A stretch of 64,000 nucleotides of DNA from Sphingomonadales bacterium (GCA_022844405.1 JALHLV010000018.1:1-64000), one strand, 5' to 3'; shown: positions 37,723-50,990, counted from the stretch's first letter. Translations and numbers: made by a program. The notes: generated by a model not told the origin, from the sequence alone.

Positions 37723-37840
37723 CCCCTCATCCGCCGCTTCGCGGCACCTTCTCCCCGGCGGGGAGAAGGGTTTATCAGGCAGCCAGCCCTTCCTTCTCCC
37801 CGCCGGGGAGAAGGTGGCCGCGCAGCGGCCGGATGAGGGG
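37723..37840. repeat. inverted pair of REP-like elements
   Basis: The left unit (37723-37769) starts CCCCTCATCCG and holds TTCTCCCCGGCGGGGAGAA. The right unit (37792-37840) is its inverted copy and ends in CCGGATGAGGGG. Together they fold into a cruciform-like structure of two hairpins. A related pair lies at 57037-57163. Confidence 0.75.
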
Positions 37841-37938
37841 ACGCCGCGCAAGCGGCACGCCAGCCGCCCCAAGAAAGCGCCGCGCCGGACCATCCGGCAC
37901 GGCGTACTGTTTCTAGCCCGCGCAACATCCCCACAAAT

Positions 37939-38094
37939 TTGTCATCCCCGCCAAGCGAAGCGCGCGCGGGGACCCATGTCGATACCGGGGCAATCTCTTC
38001 GGGAATTAGGTCACGGAAACAAGGGTCCCCGATCACAAGTGTCGCAACCACGAAGCTCACGCTTCGTGGGCTCCACTAGCGTCGGGGATGACAA
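37939..38094. repeat. 156-bp MITE-like inverted-repeat element
   Basis: TTGTCATCCCCG (37939-37950) and CGGGGATGACAA (38083-38094) are exact 12-bp terminal inverted repeats. Nested inside are GGGGACCC/GGGTCCCC and the hairpin CCACGAAGC (38048-38056) / GCTTCGTGG (38061-38069). It has no coding capacity. GTCATCCCCG-type repeats are dispersed in many alphaproteobacterial genomes. I see no clear target-site duplication. Confidence 0.55.
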
Positions 38095-38106
38095 TGTTGG
38101 TGTGCT

Positions 38107-38664
38107 TCAGCCCGCGTCCTCGATGACCACGGCGGCGGCGCGCTTGGCCTGCCGGGCGGCGATCGGCGCACCGAACTCGTGGGCGACGGCGATGGCGCCT
38201 TCGTGCAGCAGCAGCAGTTGCTGGGCCAGGTTGCGCGGGTCCCTCAGCCGGGCCGACGTGGCGTTCTCCAGCATGTAGTCGAACACCGCGCGCTTCTGGG
38301 CGGCGGCGGCCATGTGCACCGGATTGTTGACCGGGCCGTACTCGCAGGCCGCCTTCATGAACACGCAGCCGTTGAAGCCTTCCGTTTCGAACCATTCCTC
38401 CAGCGCGTCGAAGATGGCGAGCAGCCGCTCGCCCGGCTCCTCGGCCTGGTCGGCCCGCGCGCGCAGCCAGGCGATGTAGCGGGCGCCTTCCACTTCGAGG
38501 GCAGCGACGATCAGCTCGTCCTTCGACTTGAAGTGGTTGTACAGCGTCATCTTGGCGACGCCGGCCTGCGCCAGGATGGTGTCGATGCCGGTGGCATGAA
38601 AGCCGTCGCGCTGGAACAGGGCGGCGGCGGTATCGACGAGATGGTCGCGCTTGGGACTCGGCAC
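38107..38664 (-). CDS. TetR-family regulator
   Basis: The 185-residue protein has an N-terminal TetR DNA-binding domain (LVDTAAALFQRDGFHATGID, then MTLYNHFKSKDELI) and a ligand-binding C-terminal half. It probably represses a neighbouring or distant operon in response to a small ligand. A likely operator region lies just upstream at 38680-38720, which is A+T-rich. Confidence 0.92.
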   Translation of the reverse strand: MPSPKRDHLVDTAAALFQRDGFHATGIDTILAQAGVAKMTLYNHFKSKDELIVAALEVEGARYIAWLRARADQAEEPGERLLAIFDALEEWFETEGFNGCVFMKAACEYGPVNNPVHMAAAAQKRAVFDYMLENATSARLRDPRNLAQQLLLLHEGAIAVAHEFGAPIAARQAKRAAAVVIEDAG

Positions 38665-38749
38665 AGGACTTCCTGATAAACAGGTCTGTTTACATATATG
38701 TAGCTATAGAAAGGCGATAAGGCAACCATATTTGGGGGTAAATAAGCCT

Positions 38750-39115
38750 TTAGAGCCGGTATGGGAAGCGTACATCCCTTTCCTCCGAAGGAAAATCGCG
38801 CGTGTTTCTGGTGACGAGAAGGGCGTGGTGATATTTCGCCGTAGCCCAGATCACCGCGTCGGGAAGCTTCATCCGGTGGCGTCGGCGCAGTTCCGCCGCA
38901 AGTTCCGCAACCTCGAACCCCAACAAAATGATCTCGAACCGGTCCAGAAAGCGCCGGGCACGCGCGGTTTCCTGAACATCGGATACACCCACCAAAACTT
39001 CAGTCCACGTCACGATGCTGATCAAACGATTTTCGATGCCAGCAATCTCTTGTCTCGCGTCCGGAATGCCCTTCAGGTAATCAACGAGAATATTCGTATC
39101 GAATACCGCCTTCAT
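38750..39115 (-). CDS. PIN-domain toxin (VapC-type ribonuclease)
   Basis: The 121-residue protein has the PIN acidic residues in MKAVFDTNILVDYLKG, SIVTWTEVLVGV and LPDAVIWATA, which coordinate Mg2+ for RNA cleavage. VapC toxins usually cut tRNA or rRNA. ATG at 39115 overlaps the antitoxin stop as ATGA. Its expression is controlled by the antitoxin. Confidence 0.9.
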   Translation of the reverse strand: MKAVFDTNILVDYLKGIPDARQEIAGIENRLISIVTWTEVLVGVSDVQETARARRFLDRFEIILLGFEVAELAAELRRRHRMKLPDAVIWATAKYHHALLVTRNTRDFPSEERDVRFPYRL

Positions 39116-39333
39116 TCCGGCCATTCCGACCGAAGCCGGTTCTGGTATTCGAGCCCGTCGATATCGCGATCACGCCACATCCCGAACGCGTCGTCCTCGT
39201 CGCTTGGGCGGTGCTTGGAAAGATAGGCGTCCACGGCACGGCGAATGGCCTCCGCGCGCGAGATGCCTTCCTTGGCGCACAGCTTGGCCAGTTCCGACAG
39301 ATTGTATTCTGGAAGGTCGATAATGGTACGCAT
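39112..39333 (-). CDS. antitoxin of a VapBC-type pair
   Basis: The 73-residue protein starts with a ribbon-helix-helix-like segment (MRTIIDLPEYNLSELAKLCA and SRAEAIRRAVDAYL) and ends with an acidic/aromatic tail (GLEYQNRLRSEWPE) that would bind the toxin. ATG at 39333 has AGGTGG upstream; GTG at 39342 is less well placed. Together with the PIN gene it forms a type II toxin-antitoxin unit. Confidence 0.85.
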   Translation of the reverse strand: MRTIIDLPEYNLSELAKLCAKEGISRAEAIRRAVDAYLSKHRPSDEDDAFGMWRDRDIDGLEYQNRLRSEWPE

Positions 39334-39344
39334 GGATTCCACCT

Positions 39345-39367
39345 GTCATCATATGACGTCATCATAT
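39345..39367. promoter_or_regulatory. VapBC operator candidate
   Basis: GTCATCATAT occurs twice (39345-39354 and 39358-39367) just upstream of the antitoxin start, and GTCAT/ATGAC arms make the first copy partly palindromic. Position and A+T richness suit an autoregulatory operator. Confidence 0.45.
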
Positions 39368-39482
39368 ATAGGCCGGGCGCGATAAACAGCCAAGCGGTTT
39401 GCCGGGACCCCCGCCGACACACTCGACGAAACGGCCCCGGTGCCGCTATAAACCGGCCCACCCAATCAACAGGAGTCACTCC

Positions 39483-41165
<1,683 letters not shown>

Positions 41166-41324
41166 TTCTCAGGAAACCTGCCGGAAAACTCGCGGCACGC
41201 GGGAAGCTTCCCCATGCCGAAAGTCGCAGGAATGTTGACGAAATCGGCAATATCCCCATTGTGCGAACGGCCCGGTTGATGTTTTGCTGTAACCGAAACG
41301 AAAAATGTCGCTTGGGGAAATTTC

Positions 41325-42068
41325 ATGGTGCAGATCGATTTCGTTGCCCTGCTGGCACGTCGCTTTTTCTCGCCGCGGGCGGCCCGGATCGCAGCGGTCC
41401 CTCTCGTCCTCGTGCTGCTGAGTGCCTGCGCGACCCAGAATAAGGGGTCGATTAACCAGTTGTCGGACGCGGGCGGAGACGGCATCTCCATTCTGGTCAT
41501 GCCGCTCGACGTGGAGCTCAGCCTATTGACGGCAGGCGGTGTCACTCAGCCGAACGCAGAGTGGACCGCCAACGCCAAGAAGCACATGACCGCGGCGATC
41601 CAGCAGCTGCAGCAGGAGCGGAACATCAACATGGTGATGTTCGATCCGGGCAACGAGGCGCATGACAGCGTGGAACTCGAACTGCAGCGGCTCCACTCAG
41701 CCGTGGGCTCCATGATACTGGTGCACGACTTCCTGGGCGCCAAGCTGCCCAGCAAGAAAGGCACCTGGGACTGGACCTTGGGGCCATCGGTGAGAGCTTT
41801 CGCCGACCAGTATAGGGCCGACTATGCGATGTTCATCTTCGTGCGCGACTCCTATACCAGCGCGGGCCGGGTCATGCTGCAAATCGCCGCTGCCATGGTC
41901 GGCGTCGGCGTGCAGGGAGGTCAGCAGGTAGGCTTCGCGTCCCTAGTCGATCTGCGTACCGGCAACGTCGCGTGGTTCAACGTGCTGGCCCGGGGATCCG
42001 GTGACCTGCGTACCGAGGAGCCGGCCTTCAAGACCACCAAGCTGCTCCTCGACGACCTGCCAAAATGA
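41325..42068 (+). CDS. uncharacterised lipoprotein, first gene of lipoprotein-M48 operon
   Basis: The 247-residue protein has a long signal segment with a lipobox (LLSAC, Cys near residue 36), so it should be an outer- or inner-membrane lipoprotein. The body has no recognised domain; it has a hydrophobic stretch with VGVGVQGGQQVGFASLVDLR near its end. Its stop overlaps the start of an M48 protease gene as ATGA. The coupling suggests that the two work in one complex. Confidence 0.7.
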   Translation: MVQIDFVALLARRFFSPRAARIAAVPLVLVLLSACATQNKGSINQLSDAGGDGISILVMPLDVELSLLTAGGVTQPNAEWTANAKKHMTAAIQQLQQERNINMVMFDPGNEAHDSVELELQRLHSAVGSMILVHDFLGAKLPSKKGTWDWTLGPSVRAFADQYRADYAMFIFVRDSYTSAGRVMLQIAAAMVGVGVQGGQQVGFASLVDLRTGNVAWFNVLARGSGDLRTEEPAFKTTKLLLDDLPK

Positions 42069-43246
42069 AACGCCGCGACTTCCTCGCGCGGTGCGCCTGC
42101 GGTTCTTGCGCGGCCTTGATTGGCGGCGCGCCTGCCTATGCGCTCGATCTGCTGGAGCCGTCGATCCCGCCGGGCTACAAGCCCACCGACCCCAGGCTGG
42201 AAGGTGGCCTGTGGATGGTCATGGAGGAATTCGAGAAAGACCTCAAGGTTTCGCCCCAGTTGGTGCGCGACGAGGAAATGGTCGGTTATCTGCGTGACAT
42301 GGTCTGCCGGCTTGCCGGGGATTATTGCCCAGACGTGCGCGTCTATCTGCTTCGGTCACCCTACTTCAATGCGTTCATGACCCCGAACGGTGTCATGGTG
42401 ATCAATACCGGGCTGCTGATCCGAGTACAGAACGAGGCGCAACTTGCCTTCGTGCTCGGCCATGAAATCGGCCACTACCTGCGCCGCCACACCTTGCAGA
42501 ACTTCAAGCGGACCCGCGACACCGCCTCGGTCCTCTCGTTCCTGGCGATTGGGTTCGCTGCTGCTGGCCAGTATGGCGCCTCAAGCGCCGCGCAATATGT
42601 GGGTCTAGCCTCGCTCTACGGCTTCAGCCGCAAGATGGAAGAGGAAGCCGACGCCTACGGCGCCCAGTTGGTGGCGCAGGCCGGCTATCCGCCAGATCAG
42701 GGAGCGATCATGTGGGGCAACCTCATCCAGGAGGAAGAGGCATCGAAGTACCGCAAGTACAAGGATCCGTTTTTCGCCTCCCATCCCAATCCCGAGAACC
42801 GCGCCAAGAACATCACCGAGCGGGCGGCCGCGCTTGAACAGATCATCGTCAGGCCGGGGCCTGTTGACAGGTTCGACGAGATCATGGCGACGCGCCGTCG
42901 TTTCATCATCGAGGACGACCTCAATCTGCGCCAGTACGGCCAGAGCGAGGTCGTGCTGAATCGTCTGATGCAGGCGGGCCAGCGCATGGGGGAACTGGAA
43001 TTCTTCTACGGCGAGTTGTGCCGGATGCGGCAAGGGCCGGGCGACCTCGAAAACGCCATGACCCGTTACACGAAGGCACTGGAACATGCCGACGCGCCGG
43101 TGGAAACACATCGGTCCATGGGGCTCATGCTGCTCAAGGGCAAGCACAAGGCCGAGGCGGTCGAGGCGTTTCGCAAATATCTCGAACTGGCCCCCGGCGC
43201 GTCCGACAGGGCTATGATCCAAATGTATATGGGGGGAACGACATGA
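42065..43246 (+). CDS. Tat-exported M48 metallopeptidase with C-terminal TPR-like region
   Basis: The 393-residue protein starts with MKRRDFLARC, a twin-arginine signal, and the exported domain carries the zinc site HEIGH (His133, Glu134, His137) and the distal Glu in MEEEADAYG near residue 196. This is the M48 (BepA/Oma-like) peptidase family that controls outer-membrane protein quality. The C-terminal part (GPGDLENAMTRYTKALEHAD and KAEAVEAFRKYLELAPG) looks like TPR repeats. It overlaps both neighbours by ATGA, so a fixed ratio of three proteins is likely. Confidence 0.88.
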   Translation: MKRRDFLARCACGSCAALIGGAPAYALDLLEPSIPPGYKPTDPRLEGGLWMVMEEFEKDLKVSPQLVRDEEMVGYLRDMVCRLAGDYCPDVRVYLLRSPYFNAFMTPNGVMVINTGLLIRVQNEAQLAFVLGHEIGHYLRRHTLQNFKRTRDTASVLSFLAIGFAAAGQYGASSAAQYVGLASLYGFSRKMEEEADAYGAQLVAQAGYPPDQGAIMWGNLIQEEEASKYRKYKDPFFASHPNPENRAKNITERAAALEQIIVRPGPVDRFDEIMATRRRFIIEDDLNLRQYGQSEVVLNRLMQAGQRMGELEFFYGELCRMRQGPGDLENAMTRYTKALEHADAPVETHRSMGLMLLKGKHKAEAVEAFRKYLELAPGASDRAMIQMYMGGTT

Positions 43247-43806
43247 CGATTAAACGCTGGCTGTGCGTGACGCTTGTCCTGCTGTTGCCGGGCTGCGCGG
43301 CATACTCGCTGGTGCCGCCCGGCACCCATTCGCTCAAGGGTATCTCGGTGACCGCCGAGACTGCCTGGAACAAGGCGCCGGCGGCAAGCGGCAGGACGAT
43401 CTGGACGGCGAACGGTCTCTCGCTCGATAGCGTCACCTTCTTCGACGGCATCCAGAATGAAAAGCCCCTCTACAACTTGCCGAAGAAGACGGAACTTCCG
43501 GTATTCCGGAGCGACATGCTGCCCAACGAGATCGCCGAAATCTTCGAATCCACGATCTCCAAGATGGTGAACTCGACGGTGCACAGCACGGCCAACCTGA
43601 GGCCGGCGGATTTCGGGGGCGTGACCGGATTCCAGTTCGATTATAGCTATGTCGGCGGGGACAATGTTCCCCGCAACGGTATCGCGGCGGGCGCCGTGAG
43701 GGACGGCAGGCTCTATATGATCGCTTATGAGGGCACGGCCATCTACTACTACGATCTGCACAAGGTTGAAGCGGAACGGATGATCGCCGGCGCGCGCCTG
43801 AATTAG
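43243..43806 (+). CDS. uncharacterised lipoprotein, third gene of lipoprotein-M48 operon
   Basis: The 187-residue protein has a signal peptide and lipobox (LLLPGC, Cys near residue 17). Later there is DFGGVTGFQFDYSYVGGDNV and a stretch GAVRDGRLYMIAYEGTAIYY, suggesting a beta-rich exported fold, but no family is recognised. Its ATG overlaps the M48 stop. It may be a partner of the protease. Confidence 0.7.
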   Translation: MTIKRWLCVTLVLLLPGCAAYSLVPPGTHSLKGISVTAETAWNKAPAASGRTIWTANGLSLDSVTFFDGIQNEKPLYNLPKKTELPVFRSDMLPNEIAEIFESTISKMVNSTVHSTANLRPADFGGVTGFQFDYSYVGGDNVPRNGIAAGAVRDGRLYMIAYEGTAIYYYDLHKVEAERMIAGARLN

Positions 43807-43837
43807 GCGGCGAAGGTCGAGCAGCAGGGAATGGGCC

Positions 43838-44272
43838 ATGACGGTTCGTCACAAGCTCATTCTTGAGGTCTACCTGATCCTCAAGCGCGGCGACGAGGTC
43901 CTGCTGCTGCGCCGCTTCCAGACCGGCTACGAAGACGGCAACTACGGCCTGGTCGCCGGCCATCTGGAGGCGGACGAGAGCGCCGTGGCCGGGATCATCC
44001 GCGAGGCCCGCGAGGAAGCGGGCATCGAGGTGCGCGAGGACGACCTGCGCCTCGCTCATGTCGTGCATCGCAACGTCGGCGATGGCCGGATGGGCCTGTT
44101 CTTCCGCTGCGACCGCTGGAGCGGCGGGCTCGTGAACGCCGAGCCGCACAAATGCGACGACCTGTCGTGGTTCCCCTGGGACCGGTTGCCGGAGAATGTC
44201 CTCCCCTACATTAGGCAGGCCCTGACGCTGGCGCGGGATGGCGTCGCCTATTCGGACGAAGGCTGGGGTTGA
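43838..44272 (+). CDS. NUDIX hydrolase
   Basis: The 144-residue protein contains the NUDIX box GHLEADESAVAGIIREAREE followed by AGI, matching G-x5-E-x7-RE-x2-EE-x-G. It would hydrolyse nucleoside diphosphate-linked compounds using Mg2+. It follows the lipoprotein operon by 31 bp and may be read through from it. Substrate unknown. Confidence 0.9.
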   Translation: MTVRHKLILEVYLILKRGDEVLLLRRFQTGYEDGNYGLVAGHLEADESAVAGIIREAREEAGIEVREDDLRLAHVVHRNVGDGRMGLFFRCDRWSGGLVNAEPHKCDDLSWFPWDRLPENVLPYIRQALTLARDGVAYSDEGWG

Positions 44273-44312
44273 ACCGCCCGCGCCCGCCCGGGCGTAACCG
44301 CCGTCCTACGGA

Positions 44313-45194
44313 TCAGGGCTTTGTCGGCGATGCGCGCGCAGGCGACGTAGGTGCCGCCGGCTCGCTGTTCTCCGGCGCGGGCGCGGCGGGCGAATCCAGG
44401 TCCTCGTATTCCTCGAAGCCCGGCGCGCTGTTCTCGCCTTCGTCGGGCGCCGCGCCGTTGAGCACTTCCGAGCGCCGGTTCTGGCGATAGGCGCTGCGCA
44501 GCGTGGCGTAGTAGTCAAGGGATTCGCGGCGAAGCTGGTCGACCATGTCCAGGTTGCGCGCGCGGGCGTCCAGGGCGGTGATGGCGATGCGCCCCATCGA
44601 CAGGCCGCTGACATTGGCCTGGTTGATGCCGATGGAGACCGGGTCGGCGAAGGTATCGGCCACCGTGCCGACGCCGTCGCGCAGTGTGGACGAGCCCAGG
44701 ATCGGCAGCACCAGGTAGGGGCCTTCGCCGATGCCCCAGGCGCCGAACGTCTGGCCGAAATCCTCGTTGTGACGCGGCATGTCCAGGTCGGTCGCCACGT
44801 CGAATATGCCGCCGATGCCGATGGTGGTGTTGGTCACGAACCGTCCGAAGGTGACGCCGGCCCTGTCCACCTCGCCCTGCAGCACGTCGTTCACCAGGGT
44901 CAGCGGCTCGCCCACGTTGCGCAGGAACACGGTGATCCGTTCCTCGACGAAGTTCGGCAGGATGAAGTGGTAGACCTCGGCCAGCGGCCGGATCAGCGCC
45001 TTGTCCAGAACCTCGTTGAAGCTGAAGATCGCCCGGTTGGTGGGCTCCAGCGGATCGTTCAGCCGCTCGTACTCGGCGCGGGCCACCGGGTCGGTAGGGA
45101 CGGTTGCGCACCCTGCGAGCAACATGCCGGCCACAGCCGCGAAAGAGACGATCCTGAGGGTGCGGCTGAGGGTCTTGAGGCGTGGACTTGGCAC
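44313..45194 (-). CDS. mlaA: MlaA-family outer-membrane lipoprotein (VacJ)
   Basis: The 293-residue lipoprotein has a signal peptide with lipobox (LLAGC) and the MlaA body: DPLEPTNRAIFSFNEVLDKA, then GRFVTNTTIGIGGIFDVATD and QTFGAWGIGEGPYLVLPILG. MlaA removes mislocalised phospholipids from the outer leaflet and passes them to MlaC. The C-terminal tail is Pro/Ala-rich and longer than usual. The other mla genes are not in the window. Confidence 0.93.
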   Translation of the reverse strand: MPSPRLKTLSRTLRIVSFAAVAGMLLAGCATVPTDPVARAEYERLNDPLEPTNRAIFSFNEVLDKALIRPLAEVYHFILPNFVEERITVFLRNVGEPLTLVNDVLQGEVDRAGVTFGRFVTNTTIGIGGIFDVATDLDMPRHNEDFGQTFGAWGIGEGPYLVLPILGSSTLRDGVGTVADTFADPVSIGINQANVSGLSMGRIAITALDARARNLDMVDQLRRESLDYYATLRSAYRQNRRSEVLNGAAPDEGENSAPGFEEYEDLDSPAAPAPENSEPAAPTSPARASPTKP

Positions 45195-45321
45195 GGCGCC
45201 CTGTTCTCCGGGGAAGGTGACTGGCTACGGCATATTGGCCAAACGCGACCATAGCCCAACATGTTCCGGGGATGCTACAGCTTCGCATATTGGCGGGGCG
45301 GCCATGCAGATGGCTGTTGAT

Positions 45322-45343
45322 TATATAAGGATATCTTTATATA
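45322..45343. promoter_or_regulatory. SahR operator candidate upstream of sahR-metF-metH
   Basis: A 22-bp palindrome centred on GATATC (left arm TATATAAG, right arm TTTATATA, one mismatched pair) lies 39 bp before the sahR ATG. Its position fits autoregulation by an ArsR-type dimer. SahR regulators control methionine-cycle genes through such palindromes. Confidence 0.65.
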
Positions 45344-45381
45344 TGCATACAAAGTTCACCGAGGGAAGGCGCCCGACACCC

Positions 45382-46350
45382 ATGGAAGACCTGCTGGCGG
45401 CATTGAAGGCGGCGGCCGAGCCGACCAGGCTGCGGCTGCTGGCGTTGCTCGAATACAACGAGCTGACGGTGTCCGAACTGACCCAGATCCTGGGGCAGTC
45501 GCAGCCGCGCGTCTCCCGCCACCTGAAGCTGATGGCCGAGGCCGGTCTCGTCGAGCGGTTCTCGGAAGGCACCTGGGCGTTCTACCGGGTCGCCGACAAC
45601 GCGCTGGGCCGGGCGCTGACCCGGTCGATCGTCGACCTGATCGTCGAGGAGGATCCGGTGCTGGCGCGGGACCTGGAGCGGCTGGAGCAGGTCAAGGCCG
45701 CGCGCGCCGAATCAGCCGCCGCCTATTTCACCCGCAACGCCGCCATCTGGGACACCATCCGCTCGCTCTACATGCCCGAAGCCGAGGTCGAGAAGGCGGT
45801 GATGGAGCTGCTGGGCGGCGAACCCGTCGCCAAGCTGCTCGACATCGGCACCGGCACCGGCCGCATGCTGTCGATCTTCGCCGGCCAGATCGAGCGCGGC
45901 CTGGGCGTCGACATGAACCGCGAGATGCTGGCCGTCGCCCGCGCCAACCTGGCGCAGGCGCAGATCCAGAACTGCCAGGTGCGCCAGGGCGACATGTACA
46001 ATCTGGGCCTCGCCACCGCCGATTTCGACGTGGCCGTGTTCCACCAGGTGCTCCACTTCGCCGAGGATCCGGCGGCGGCGGTGCAGGAGGCGGCGCGCGT
46101 GCTGCGGCCCGACGGCAGGCTGCTGATCGTCGACTTCGCGCCGCATCAGCTCGAGTACCTGCGCACCGAGCACGCCCACCGCCGCCTCGGCTTCAGCGAC
46201 GACGAGGTCGCCTTGATGTGCCGCGCGGCCGGCTTCGGCGACGTCTCGATCCGCCACCTGGTCGGCGGCGAACTCACCGTCACCATCTGGCTCGCCGGCA
46301 AGCCCGGGCACCGCGCCGTGCCGCTGCATATCGTCAGGGAAAGCTCATGA
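45382..46350 (+). CDS. sahR: SahR-type ArsR regulator fused to a SAM-methyltransferase-like domain
   Basis: The 322-residue protein has an ArsR winged helix (residues about 1-90: PTRLRLLALLEYNELTVSEL, then SQPRVSRHLKLM) and a class I methyltransferase fold (LLDIGTGTGRMLSIFA with a glycine-rich SAM loop; VIHQVLHF-like VFHQVLHF). This is the architecture of SahR, which senses S-adenosylhomocysteine and controls methionine-cycle genes. The next genes are metF and metH, which supports the call. ATG at 45382 is preferred by homology. The domain probably binds SAH rather than methylating. Confidence 0.8.
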   Translation: MEDLLAALKAAAEPTRLRLLALLEYNELTVSELTQILGQSQPRVSRHLKLMAEAGLVERFSEGTWAFYRVADNALGRALTRSIVDLIVEEDPVLARDLERLEQVKAARAESAAAYFTRNAAIWDTIRSLYMPEAEVEKAVMELLGGEPVAKLLDIGTGTGRMLSIFAGQIERGLGVDMNREMLAVARANLAQAQIQNCQVRQGDMYNLGLATADFDVAVFHQVLHFAEDPAAAVQEAARVLRPDGRLLIVDFAPHQLEYLRTEHAHRRLGFSDDEVALMCRAAGFGDVSIRHLVGGELTVTIWLAGKPGHRAVPLHIVRESS

Positions 46351-46366
46351 GCTCGAAGGAAAACCC

Positions 46367-47287
46367 ATGAGTTCCTTGGCCGCGACCATCGACCAGGCGA
46401 CCGCGTTCTCGCTGCTGGACTGGGATCCGGGTCCGCTCAGCGTGTCGTTTGAATTCTTCCCGCCCAGCAGCGAGAAGATGGAGGAGACGCTGTGGACCGC
46501 CATCAAGCGGCTGGAGCCGCTGGCGCCGGACTTCGTCTCGGTCACCTACGGCGCGGGCGGCTCGACCCGCGAGCGCACCCACAACACGGTGGCGCGCATC
46601 CTGAAGGAAACCAGCCTGACTCCGGCGGCGCACCTGACCTGCGTCGGCGCCACGCGCGGCGAGATCGACGACATCGCCCGCCGCTACTGGGACGGAGGCG
46701 TGCGCCATATCGTCGCCCTGCGCGGCGATCCGGCAGATGGCGCGTCGCACTACGTCCCGCATGAGGGCGGCTACGCTTATGCCGCCGACCTGGTTTCCGG
46801 GCTGAAGCGGATCGGCGATTTCGATATCTCGGTGGCCGGCTATCCGGACGTGCATCCGGCCGCGCCCAGCGCCCAGTTCGATCTGGACTACCTGAAGAAC
46901 AAGGTCGATGCCGGCGCCAGCCGGGTGATCACCCAGTATTTCTTCGATCCAGCCACCTTCCTGCGCTTCCGCGACAAGGCGCGGGCGGCCGGCGTCAAGG
47001 CGCCCATCGTGCCGGGCATCATGCCGGTCACCAACTTCGCCCAGGTCAAGCGGTTCAGCGCCGGCTGCGGCGCGGTGGTGCCGGACTGGCTGGGCCGCCA
47101 TTTCGACGGGCTCGACGACGACCCGGCGACCACCCGCATGGTGGCCGGCGCCATCGTCGCCGAACAGTGCCGCCAGCTCATCGCCGCCGGCGTCCACGAA
47201 TTCCATTTCTATACGCTCAACCGCGCGGAGCTGACGGCGGGCATCTGCCATCTGCTCGGCCGGCGCGCGACGGAGGCCGCACGATGA
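46367..47287 (+). CDS. metF: 5,10-methylenetetrahydrofolate reductase
   Basis: The 306-residue TIM-barrel flavoprotein reduces methylene-THF to methyl-THF for methionine synthesis. Motifs include FEFFPP (residues near 27), [31 protein letters not shown] and [17 protein letters not shown] lies before the ATG. Its stop overlaps the metH1 start as ATGA, so the substrate-producing and substrate-using enzymes are co-translated. Under SahR control by context. Confidence 0.95.
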   Translation: MSSLAATIDQATAFSLLDWDPGPLSVSFEFFPPSSEKMEETLWTAIKRLEPLAPDFVSVTYGAGGSTRERTHNTVARILKETSLTPAAHLTCVGATRGEIDDIARRYWDGGVRHIVALRGDPADGASHYVPHEGGYAYAADLVSGLKRIGDFDISVAGYPDVHPAAPSAQFDLDYLKNKVDAGASRVITQYFFDPATFLRFRDKARAAGVKAPIVPGIMPVTNFAQVKRFSAGCGAVVPDWLGRHFDGLDDDPATTRMVAGAIVAEQCRQLIAAGVHEFHFYTLNRAELTAGICHLLGRRATEAAR

Positions 47288-48344
47288 ACCGCGAGCAACG
47301 CCTGAAGGCGCTGGAGCAGGCCGCGCGCGAGCGCATCCTGATCATCGACGGCGCGTTCGGCACCATGATCCAGGGCTACAGCCTGGACGAGGCCGCCTAT
47401 CGCGGCGAGCGGTTCAAGGACTGGCACAAGGACGTCAAAGGCAACAACGACCTGATCAACATCACCCAGCCGCACATCGTCGAGGCGATCCACGACGCCT
47501 ATCTGGAGGCGGGCGCCGACATCGTCGAGACCAACACGTTCAGCTCCACCACCATTGCTCAGGCCGACTACGGCATGGAGGCCATCGCCGCCGAGCTGAA
47601 CCTGGAAGGCGCCCGCGTCGCCCGCCGCGCCGCCGATGCGTGGACGGCGAAGACCCCGGACAAGCCGCGTTTCGTCGCCGGCGCCATCGGCCCGACCAAC
47701 CGCACCGCCAGCCTGTCGCCCGACGTCAACCGTCCCGGCTTCCGCAACGTCAGCTTCGACGAGCTGCGCGAGGCCTACAGGCAAGAGACGCGGGCGCTGA
47801 TCGAGGGCGGCGTCGACATCATCCTGGTCGAGACCATCTTCGACACGCTCAATGCCAAGGCGGCGCTGTTCGCCGTCGACGAGGTGTTCGAGGAGCTGGG
47901 CGTCAGGCTGCCGGTGATGATTTCCGGCACCATCACCGATGCCTCGGGCCGCACGCTCTCGGGACAGACCACGGAAGCGTTCTGGTATTCGCTGCGGCAT
48001 ACGAAGCCGTTTAGCATCGGCCTCAACTGCGCGCTCGGCCCGGCCCAGATGCGGCAGTATATCGCCGACCTGTCGCGGGTCGCCGACACGCGGGTCAGCG
48101 CCTATCCCAACGCCGGCCTGCCCAACGAGATGGGCGAGTATGACGAGACGCCGGAGATGATGCGCGACCATCTGCGCGAATGGGCGCAGTCGGGCCTGCT
48201 GAACATCGTCGGCGGCTGCTGCGGCACCACGCCGCCGCATATCCGCGCCATCGCCCAGGCGGTAGCGGATGTGACGCCGCGGCCGATCCCGGTGCTGGAC
48301 CACCGGTTGCGCCTGTCGGGCCTCGAGCCGTTCAACGCCGCCGT

Positions 48345-48348
<4 letters not shown>
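47284..48348 (+). CDS. metH: methionine synthase, homocysteine-binding domain (split MetH, part 1)
   Basis: The 354-residue protein is the N-terminal homocysteine S-methyltransferase domain of MetH as a separate gene: [19 protein letters not shown] at the start, the zinc ligand Cys in IGLNCALGP near residue 249, and [10 protein letters not shown] with two further Cys ligands. It activates homocysteine for methyl transfer. The stop overlaps the next gene as ATGA, so the two halves are translated together and must assemble into a working enzyme. Confidence 0.92.
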
Positions 48349-50981
<2,633 letters not shown>

Positions 50982-50990
50982 TCGTGCGAC

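Larger units (their letters stand above)
37718..38106. other. 389-bp gap filled with repeats
   Basis: No gene is seen here. The gap consists of a head-to-head pair of REP-like hairpins (37723-37840) and a 156-bp element bounded by 12-bp terminal inverted repeats (37939-38094). Both belong to the repeated intergenic element class common in alphaproteobacteria. Confidence 0.7.

Noticed and set aside
45001-45381. Upstream in-frame extension of SahR
   Set aside because: It overlaps the divergent MlaA gene start and the palindromic operator; homology begins at 45382.
45282-45382. SAM or SAH riboswitch before metF
   Set aside because: No stem-loop pattern of known SAM or SAH riboswitches is visible; the palindrome fits a protein operator better.
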